A DNA stretch of 64,000 bases from Mycocentrospora acerina (taxonomy: Eukaryota; Ascomycota; Dothideomycetes; Pleosporales). The notes beneath the pieces were generated by a model. That model was given only the letters and a program-made list of their open reading frames with translations. It was not told the origin of the DNA and did not search any database. Every line of letters starts with the position of its first letter. Position 1 is the first letter of the stretch. The position numbers and the translations under genes are program-made. Below, piece after piece: positions 55,918-64,000 of the stretch. The stretch lies in contig JAKUHH010000027.1 of the NCBI GenBank assembly GCA_022701365.1, forward strand, positions 124,001 to 188,000, written 5' to 3'.

Positions 55918-57601
55918 CGCTGTAGCTTTCCAAATTACAAACAGGCAAAATAAGATTTTCCAATGAGATGCCGAAGACTAAGTTCAGAACAATTAACAAT
56001 TAGTAAGGAAATATTCAGTCAATAAAATAACGAGTGACGGTCGCTATGCGTACAGAGACATACAAAGCGATAATAGTTTTATTACGCCAGTCTCTCTCGG
56101 ATACTTATATTGACATGCTTGCTCGGCAGGGGCGCAGACAAGACGAGACATGGCGCATCCATCGGGTCATTGCCTCCGCTAGACGAGGGCAGACAGCATC
56201 CTTTTCTCAAGAGCCAAGACCACCTGCGTGGAGAAAGCCCGTAAAACGCAACTTCGTGCAGCGGAGACCAATCTCATTTATACTTAGTGCGGAACATCGG
56301 CTGCCATCGTTCGATAAGAATCGATTCATAGCGGGTAACGATCCTAAGTGCAGTTCCCTTCACGAGACTCAAGAATCGGAATGTCCAAGTGTAGACACGT
56401 CCAGCATTTTCAAAAATTCTGGTCCCTAGTACAAGCCGGCGACACAATAAGGCTGGAAACGAGATGCACCTTTTCTCTCTGGGGGCAGCAAAACATGCAC
56501 ATGGGTCTAAAAATAACGTACCAAAGCCCTACCGTCCCGTTACGTTGAGCCCGAATAGACGGATCGCCGCTAGTATGACTAGCGCTGGTCCTGCCAAGGA
56601 GCATCATACCGACTTGGCAGTGCGGAACTTGAAGGTTTGTTCATGTCCAAGTACCGTTGCCACTCCACGATTGCACGCCGGAGTCGGCTGATGGGATGTC
56701 AGCCCGTATAGACTATGCTTGTTGTGGAGCCCTGACGTATCCCGTGAGGTTGTTAGGTTTGCGGTGTAACTACGGCCATGCACATGAGCTCATGACCTAC
56801 TAGGATCTCCTGCCATGGTTCGCTGGGCGTCAGCCTGTCAGAGTGTGCTGTGAAACTTCGCTTCGAAGTGCTGGGGCATTTATTGAACAATTCTCTGCGA
56901 CGTATCACAGAACCACACGTCGGACACAGAACACGAGGTCCGCCTTACGGTCTGGCCGATTTTGCTGAGCTGAATATCGCCTGTCTCATCCTGCGACTCG
57001 CGCAGGTTCTCAGAGGCACAAAATGTAATCGCAGCAAAATATCAGGCTTGGTACCAAGGTTTTCATATCATGTTGTGATTTGATGCTAGCGACCCCTATG
57101 AGCCTTCATTTCCTGTTGCGGTAACTTGGCAGTGGAGGGCCAAGCCAACATCTATAATCGCTTTCGCCCTCAATATTTGATGGTTTGCCTTAGGCGCCTA
57201 AAGCTGCTGACCGGTAAAAGAATGAGAGGTCATACTTTCATAGTGGAGTTGCTGCAGATACGATGTTAGTACAAGCTACTGCGTCTACCTATCGATTCTC
57301 CGCAGTAACAAAATTGAGCTGTCAGATGATCCATGTAATTGAGCAAGGTAGATACATAATGGAAGCAAAAAATCAAGCGCTTTACTAGTTCGATTCTCTG
57401 TATTAGGAATCGTTTTCATTCTTGCTTTCAAGAGATGGCGATTGTGCAAGTGGCAAGTGAGGTGTCTAAAATCATCCTGATAAGGCAAGAAAAAACCATC
57501 AGAAATAAAGATATTAAAATTGTTATTGGTATCATTATCAGGCGACTCGGGACAACTTTACACCGCAGGAATGTCGTAGATTCATGCACACTTATAACCC
57601 C
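55918..57601. other. Gene-poor spacer
   Basis: There are 1.7 kb without a recognisable exon on either strand. It contains the chitin deacetylase promoter (near 55918-56100) and the 3' region of the UBA/AT-hook gene. Small open frames have no domain content. Confidence 0.5.
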
Positions 57602-59947
57602 TTACTTTTTCAGAATCCGCAATAGTGGAGCAATCCTCGCCCGTTTGCTCAGCCCTACCCGATAAGGCACTTTCCCCTTGTTAATTGGCGAATGGCATGC
57701 TGGTTTAATTGATCGTTCTGGGGTGCGCGAGTCTTCGAATTTTGGAGTGGCCTTGCGTAAGGGTGGTGGAGTGAATGGTTCGACCTCTGGACGCTGATGT
57801 ATTCGATTGTCGTTCGGAACTAAAGCAACACTTGAAAATATGCTGGACTGCCTTTGTAGGTGTTCATTGCTAAATTCAACAGACTGGAGCACTGTGAATT
57901 GTTTTTCTTCTCGAGCCAACCCTCCCTCCTCTTCCGGCACAAATTCGATGAGTAGGGGAATATCAGCCACCTTCTTAGGACGACCTCGTCCTCTCTTTTT
58001 TCCCGCCGTAACCTCAGACGTGATGGATTCTTCAGCAATAGGTTCAGGATGATCAAGTGTAGTCTTCCTACGCTTTGGCTTCCTGCCAGCCGTTTTCACA
58101 TCAGCCAAATCTTTTGATAAAGCAGGCTTTAGTAGTTTTTGTGGTATGACTACTTGCACCTTCGGACTCCTGGGAGATGTCATGTTGAGGGTTGTCCGCG
58201 TAACCGTGATTGGATCGATGCCGTTGTGTGCAGCATCTAATTTGGTTGGATTTTCTGTTGACATTCCTAAATGGGACAGCTCCAACTCGGTATTGTGTAT
58301 ATTTAATACCAGTAATGTAGGATCACCCTGGTTTATTGAGCTTGATGTTTTTCTCTTAAGCTTCGTTTTGCTCTTTGGAGAGCTTTGTGGCGCGAGCTCA
58401 TCATGATCAGAATCGTCTTGATCAGGGCGATTAGTGACAAGCCATTCTATAGTTTGTGTCAAATCACCATTATTTTGCAACAGAGCCTTTTTTGTTGCTG
58501 AAGGTGAAAAGCCCATATCGCATATCTGCTGAACTTTCTCAGGTGCCGCGTCCTTGTCCGTACCACTAGCTCCATTCGCCGTTCTCCTTGATCTCGTTCG
58601 ACTAGCTTTTTTAGGCTTGATCGAATAGTCGATTGGCTCCTGAACATCGACCCTGAGTGATCTCGAGTGACTCGGATGTGATTTAAATCTGAAATATCGA
58701 CATCAGCGAAGAACGGTATTAGGATGCAACGATCAACCAAAGACAGCCCTCTTAAGTTTCTTGACCAGCGATATCACGTCCAAAAGAAATGCAGCAACAG
58801 GTCCGTAGAAATCTAATGTTTGGACTGGACTCACTGTTCCTTGGGGGCCTCTACGCTTTCTGTGTCGTCTTCAGGATTTCGCGATAAACTTGATTGGCTT
58901 TTCGGTCGACGAAGCGGCTTCTCTACTATCTTCAGCATGCTTCTATGTGTGTTAGTAGAATTTCCGAATAGAACATCAGGTCGGAAGCTGGTATCGAATC
59001 CGGACTGTAGCACTACCGACTTTGCAGGCTCAACACCATTGCTGAGAATCTCGTTTCTCAAAGGACTACCTCTCAGAAGAACTGGAGATTCTTGGTGGCT
59101 ATGTTGCGACATTGGTTGTTCGGCTATGTTTCGTGAAATCTGTGCAAGAGGCAAAACTGGTGTTGACGTCGGTGCCACTTGTGACGTAAGTCGCTCTTTC
59201 TCGGAAGATTCAAGTTGCTCTCCAATTTGCCTGTCCCCAGGTGTTAATCTCAGATATTCTGACCAGGGTATCGAAGGCTCTGGCTCATAAGGTGCAACAA
59301 TTTCAACGTCAATACCAAGAAAAGTTGGAGCAGCAACAGCCTCAAGCATACGTTGCTGAGTGAAGGTCGCATTCGGTATCGTGCTTGATGGTTCGGGAAA
59401 CATCATCATAGGATTGTGTTGGGCATATTCGTTGCGCATAGTGCCTTCCAAATTCCAAATCTCTTTTTCAGTAATTGCTGTACCCTTGCTCGTTTGGGGA
59501 CCGTTCTCCAAAAACCCTAAGGAAGGACTTCTCAAGACAGGGGATGACATCTTCTCATGGCCAATCGGATGATTGTTGTAAGAAAATTCAGAGGGTGATA
59601 TGGGCGGAGAATCCTGTACCGATGTATCCTGTCTCTTGATCGTATGCTTTGGGATGAATGCCGAAGAAGGCGGCCCACCTTCAACAGATAGATTTGGGTT
59701 GAGCGTATGTGATTGAAGATAAGTACGATGGGCTAGTTCAAATGCTCGCTTCATCGAGTCTATCCAAAACTGGGTTAATGTAGATGGAGGAGCTCATGGC
59801 GACGTACTTACCAGTGGAGCTAGTATCCGGCTGCGAGAACTCATTGTTGGTGGCCTGCATGGGGAAGGCACCTACATCTTTTTGCGGTAGCATATCGGCC
59901 TCGAGATCATCGTCTAGATCATCGTCAGAGTCCTGGATCACCCGCAT
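57602..59947 (-). CDS. UBA and AT-hook nuclear protein, uncharacterised
   Basis: I do not recognise a named family. Three exons: 59947-59812, 59759-58835 and 58688-57602 (introns 52 and 146 nt), 715 aa. Visible parts: an acidic N-terminus DSDDDLDDDLEADM; a long Ser/Pro-rich, probably disordered middle; a basic patch KPKKASRTRSRRTANG; a UBA domain (VQQICDMGFSPSATKKALLQ, then TQTIEWLV) near residues 395-435; an AT-hook KKRGRGRPKKV; and a basic C-terminal motif PYRVGLSKRARIAPLLRILK at the very end. UBA plus AT-hook suggests a chromatin protein that reads ubiquitin. The C-terminal motif looks strongly constrained compared with the rest and may be a binding peptide. It is divergent from FAM50 across 193 bp. 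Confidence 0.75.
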
Positions 59948-60140
59948 TATGGATCATGCTCGAGTATTTAAAAACTGTGTGAACGTAGAGGTTGCTGAGG
60001 GAGGTGGTGTGCGTGGCGTACATTGATGTTCTTTCTTTGGGAAATCGCGACTTGTGACGCGTAGTCACGGGACATGTAACTTAGCGCGACGCAATATCGC
60101 CAGCACTCGCCTCGCGCTGAACGTCGGCCTACCAAACAAC
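59948..60140. promoter_or_regulatory. Short divergent promoter, UBA/AT-hook gene / FAM50
   Basis: Only 193 bp separate the two start codons, so a bidirectional promoter is likely. A GACGCGTAGTCACGGGACATG stretch sits in the middle. No TATA element is clear. Confidence 0.55.
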
Positions 60141-61367
60141 ATGGACAAGTTTGGTTCCAACTCAGACGATCGTTCACGCAATGAAGTCCCAGGTAATCCA
60201 CGGTTCACATCGCAAGCAATAACTGCAGAAGATCTACTAAAGGCGCAAACCGTGGGCCTCGTCAACCTCAGCGACTATCGCAAGCGCAAGCTGGAGAATA
60301 TTGAGTTGAAAGAACGAGGAGGCTCGAACATCAGCTCAGGTACAACCACCTCTCAGGATGGGTACGTTATTATTTTAAGTCGTACCGAAGAGTGCAAGCT
60401 AATTAGCCAAGTACAGTACGCCCACGCCCAAGCCGGTATTCAAGAAGAAGCGCAAAGCAGCCGGCAAGGGAAAGTTGTCGTTTGGCGTAGACGATGAGCA
60501 AGATCTTGAATCCGATACCTCGAAGGCGCCTACAATGCGTGAAGGGATACCCGCCCAGTCCTTGGCTGTGAACCCAGAGAACGAAAGTAAGCAGGCAAAG
60601 AAGAAACTGGGGGCGAACATAAGCATTGGTCTCAAACCTCGGGTCATGACCAAATCAGCACTGCAGCGTGAAGCACTCCAGGCAGATGTCGCGCGTCAGG
60701 AGTTTCTAATAATGCGCGAGGCAGTGAAGGCGACTGAGGTGGTGATACCATTTGTATTTTACGATGGTACAAACATACCAGGTGGACGCTGCAGAATTAA
60801 GAAAGGTGATCATATATGGCTATTCCTCGACAAAGCTAGAAAAGTAGGCGCTGAGCTGGGTGTTGGTGGCGACAAGAGTCGAAGAGACTGGGCCAGGGTT
60901 AGTGTTGATGATCTGATGCTTGTTAGAGGAGAAGTCATCCTACCGCATGTATATCCATCTTGTCTCAACCTGACCCAAATATAAGCTAACGTTCATTGCA
61001 GCACTACGAATTCTACTACTTCCTGTTCAACAAGGTTACTGGCTTCAATGGCCCTCTTTTCGATTTCTCAGCACAGCCTACGAAGGCGACTCCAGTCGTC
61101 AAAGATGTTGAAGAAGAGGCGGAATCCACCGTCTATGATCCCCTCAATCCAGCAGTCAAGAGAAAGACGAACAGCTCAATGTTGTCAGACGACGAGCTGG
61201 AAGGCTTCGACGACGACGCATCGATTACCAAAGTCGTAGATCGACGTTGGTACGAGCGAAATAAACATATATTTCCCGCCAGCGCATGGGCAGAGTATAA
61301 TCCAGAAAAAGACCTTTCTACCGTGCAGCGAAAAGATACTGAGGGCAATGCTTTTTTTTTCTCATGA
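60141..61367 (+). CDS. FAM50/XAP5 family nuclear protein
   Basis: XAP5 family protein, linked in other eukaryotes to spliceosomes and transcription. Three exons: 60141-60361, 60417-60948 and 61002-61367 (introns 55 and 53 nt), 372 aa. The N-terminus TVGLVNLSDYRKRKLENIEL and the basic run VFKKKRKAAGKGKLSFGVDD are family-typical; intron 1 falls just before the basic run. The XAP5 core is nearly invariant: VIPFVFYDGTNIPGGRC, KKGDHIWLFLDKARKVG, RRDWARVSVDDLMLVRGEVI and LPHHYEFYYFLFNKV, the last spanning intron 2. The C-terminal segment VVDRRWYERNKHIFPASAW closes the domain. It is a little longer than animal FAM50A. Neighbour: the UBA/AT-hook gene, divergent. Confidence 0.93.
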
Positions 61368-62436
61368 GTAGCTTTATTTGGATGAAGCGCAACCACAACG
61401 AGTTTTATTTAGCTTATGAGAATAACCTTGGTTGAAGCATGGGACAGCTTCGCGCCAGATAAAAAAAAGTAAGTGAAGAATCTAGGCAGGTAACAAAAGA
61501 CATCATAAAAACATGTCCACCTCGGGGCTAACAATTCGAATGTCAAGCTCTCATAGTCTTACAAACCAACCGTGACGCGTGATGTTCGGGTCTGATGCGG
61601 TGTGACCCTTATTCAAGTAGTTACCAGCCACGTGAGCCTTTGCATTCGCCGAACATGCAGGCAGTATCGCTCCCAGATGATACAGCTGGATAGTGGCGGT
61701 GTGAAGAAATATACCGAGATGCTTTAGTACACCCATGAGCGCTACAAGGAAGTCCCACATGTGTTTGTTGGCTCGTTTTTCCATGTGTCTGTAAAGCACG
61801 CTATGAATAAGCCAACAAGACAGAACTACGCCGCCGTGATTTACCGTTCGCGATGTGATACAACAAGATTCGGTGCGCAGGGATCCGCCGACGATCCGAA
61901 GATTCTGCAAGCCTTCACGAGCTCGGACATCACGCAAGTGTGACCTGGTATAAAACTATGAGACGCGCAGCTGGACGGAGAAGCGCCTTTACCCAGCGAC
62001 CGGGGAATTGGTTCTTGCGACGCACCAACCACCAAACGACTTGGTAACGAACATTGATATCGACAAGTCCAGACCTCCAACGCCAACCACACTGTTCCGC
62101 TCGCTCCGCTACAGTGTGCGACCCCCTTGCCTACCGTCGCGGCTCTCCCTACATATGAAAGTTTGTTTGACCATGTTGCAGGCGCGCATATCTCGAGACC
62201 TGCCTTATCCAATTAGAATGGGCAGGTAGACCACACCTTGATATTCACGTTTCGACGCGTCAATTGAAAAGGTCAGACAGAATCCACTCTTCACCAGTCG
62301 GCTGCTCAGTCGCCCATATCTGCCATCTCTTTGCGATTACACTCGCGCAGTTTGAGCAGGTTTACTACTTTACAGCTGTCCCCAAGCGCTTAGCAATCAT
62401 CAATCTGGTGACGAGCATACAAAATACACAACCGAT
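61368..62436. other. FAM50 3' / PHO81 upstream region
   Basis: There is no recognisable gene in about 1.07 kb. Open frames on both strands lack domains. The PHO81 promoter and probably a long 5' UTR lie in the right part. Confidence 0.45.
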
Positions 62437-64000
62437 ATGAAGTTTGGACAGAATTTATCGCGGAATCAAGTTCCTGAATGGGCATCATCGTACATCAACT
62501 ACAAAGGCCTAAAGAAACTTATCAAGACTGCTGCTGAAGCCTCGAAACACAACTCAGATCCAGATCTAGCAGGTGAGCCGCCATCGCAGTTAATTGTGCC
62601 TCAGTTGAGATCAGCAAGAGCATTCAGATGGAATGGTTCATTGCAAATGTTATTCTGCGAGATGCGCGGAGCTTTCCCGGAGCGCATTCCGCATGTGCAC
62701 TTTCTACTGTCGTAAAAAAGCATGTGCGCTGACACCACCTCATAGAGTTCTTCTTTTCCCTCGATCGAAACCTTGAAGATGTCGACAGCTTCTACAACAG
62801 AAAATACGCAGAGTGCGCGCGGCGGCTGAAGCTTCTTTACGGTCGCTATGGACGCGCAGCTCAATTGCCGGAAGGCATTGATAAGGATGAAGCGCAGGAT
62901 TTGATGGGTGCGCTACTGGAGCTCCGCAGTCAAATGCGGAAACTTCAATGGTATGGCGAGGTGAATCGCAGAGGATTTATCAAAATTACAAAGAAACTTG
63001 ATAAGAAGATTGCATCAGTTTGCACACAGGAACGTTACTTGGCGTCAAAAGTCAACCCCAAGGCTTTCGCTCACAATCTTCCACTCAATCAAGACATGAA
63101 AGCAGTCAACGAGTGGTTATCCGGTCTAAGCGATATCAAAACATTTGACGACAATGGCTCCACCCATTCTGCGACCTCGTTAGGCAGGATCCCGGGTCGC
63201 TCGTTGAACCTCCCTTCGGGCCTGCTGGACGCTACAGACCAAGCAATCCGCGGCGATAAAGCCGATGACCTCAGCAAACATCTTTCTGAAGCTAGTGTCA
63301 ACAATGATCTGGCAAGCCCTTCGTTCCAGCAGATGCTCCTAAATTTTCTCCAACGGGCTATTTCTTGTCGCGCCAAGACTTGCATATCTAGGCTCTTAGA
63401 AGACATCACTTCCCTAGACGAGGAAGACGACATCAATAAGAGGAACTGCATTCATCGTCTTGTCATTAACATTGGCCGCTCAAAGAGTGGCGAGCTGCTC
63501 GGAGCTGAAGGGGCATCACTTCAAGGCTCTGCCGAGACCACCTTCATCGTACCAGCGGCAGCTCCCAATCGCCAGCCACGCCCATCTACGATCACTGAAG
63601 AAGAGTCTGCAAAGCTCTTGAGTGAAAATGATGAATCGGTTCGCCTACTCATCTATCTACTTGATCAGCTCAAACCGCATCAGCGCGCTGCACTTCAATC
63701 TCGCGATTCGTATGGCCGCTTGCCTCTTCATTATGCTGCCCAGTACGGATTTGTCGTTATTTGTCAGGTTGTCATCAAACATATGCAGGATTGGAGTCAG
63801 TTCAACGTTACCAAGGGTATCGACTCACCATACTGGCAGGATTCCGATGGCTATGCTCCGTTGCATCTATCAGTAATGGGAGGACATCCACTTACCACGA
63901 AGTCTTTACTTGAGGCAGAGAATTGGCGTGGATCGAGTGAAGAGAAGCTAACGTCTAGGAAGGCAATATCCCAATCGGGAGCAGCCCTGTCTCTGGCGAC
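62437..64000 (+). CDS. PHO81: PHO81/NUC-2 CDK inhibitor, 5' part
   Basis: Phosphate-sensing cyclin-CDK inhibitor of the PHO pathway; truncated by the window end. Exon 1 is 62437-62572, then a 173-nt intron, then exon 2 from 62746, open to the last base. The SPX domain begins at the start codon (MKFGQNLSRNQVPEWASSYI, NYKGLKKLIKTAAEASK) and continues in exon 2 with EFFFSLDRNLEDVDSFYN and VNRRGFIKITKKLDKKI, whose Lys cluster is the inositol-pyrophosphate site. Ankyrin repeats start near 63.7 kb: DSYGRLPLHYAAQYGF and DSDGYAPLHLSVMGGH. The remaining ankyrin repeats and the C-terminal GDPD-like domain expected for the family must lie outside. It could be another SPX-ankyrin protein, but fungi normally have only this one. 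Confidence 0.9.

Overview
The window comes from a filamentous ascomycete (Pezizomycotina). The evidence is short GT-AG introns of roughly 46-80 nt in almost every gene, a fungal-type initiator tRNA, and fungal families such as a C2H2 plus fungal-trans regulator, CBM18 chitin deacetylase, PHO81, LCB kinase and a GID4 with fungal layout. A Dothideomycete is my guess only. Nearly every gene is interrupted, so coding spans below were assembled by hand from exons joined in phase and checked for an intact frame.

Left flank (1-18.6 kb): GC-richer housekeeping DNA. It holds an SDR, the THO subunit TEX1, a small CsbD-like stress protein, an Old Yellow Enzyme, the tRNA m7G46 methyltransferase TRM8, GID4 of the GID ubiquitin ligase, mago nashi, beta-COP (SEC26), a sphingoid base kinase (LCB4) and an initiator tRNA-Met.

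Centre (19.2-52.0 kb): an AT-richer island of 18 catabolic, regulatory and transport genes, packed with alternating orientation. It encodes two 3-hydroxyisobutyrate-dehydrogenase-like proteins, two type-B carboxylesterases, two metallo-beta-lactamase-fold hydrolases, two P450s, a carboxymuconolactone-decarboxylase-like protein, a BBE-type FAD oxidase, a classical and an atypical SDR, a homogentisate-dioxygenase-like ring-cleavage enzyme, an alpha/beta hydrolase, a maleylacetate-reductase-like enzyme, an FAD hydroxylase that is now a pseudogene, a C2H2 regulator and an MFS transporter. No PKS, NRPS or terpene synthase is present, so the logic is degradative: import, ester/lactone opening, hydroxylation, ring cleavage, and reduction of the ring-cleavage product. 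The substrate is unknown.

The most striking observation is a shared hexamer GTGGGG/CCCCAC. It occurs 24 times in the promoter intervals of the cluster, in front of every enzyme gene and the transporter, and three more times in an unusually long intron of the reductase gene. It is absent from the five convergent (3'-3') gaps. The two zinc fingers of the cluster's own regulator (helices R-S-E-H-C-V-R and R-K-D-L-V-K-R, ADR1-like) predict a 5'-GNGGGG-3' site, which matches.

Right flank (54-64 kb): a secreted chitin deacetylase, a UBA/AT-hook nuclear protein divergent from FAM50/XAP5, and the start of PHO81, which runs off the window. Two gene-poor AT-rich stretches (52.0-54.4 and 55.9-57.6 kb) separate the cluster from these genes.
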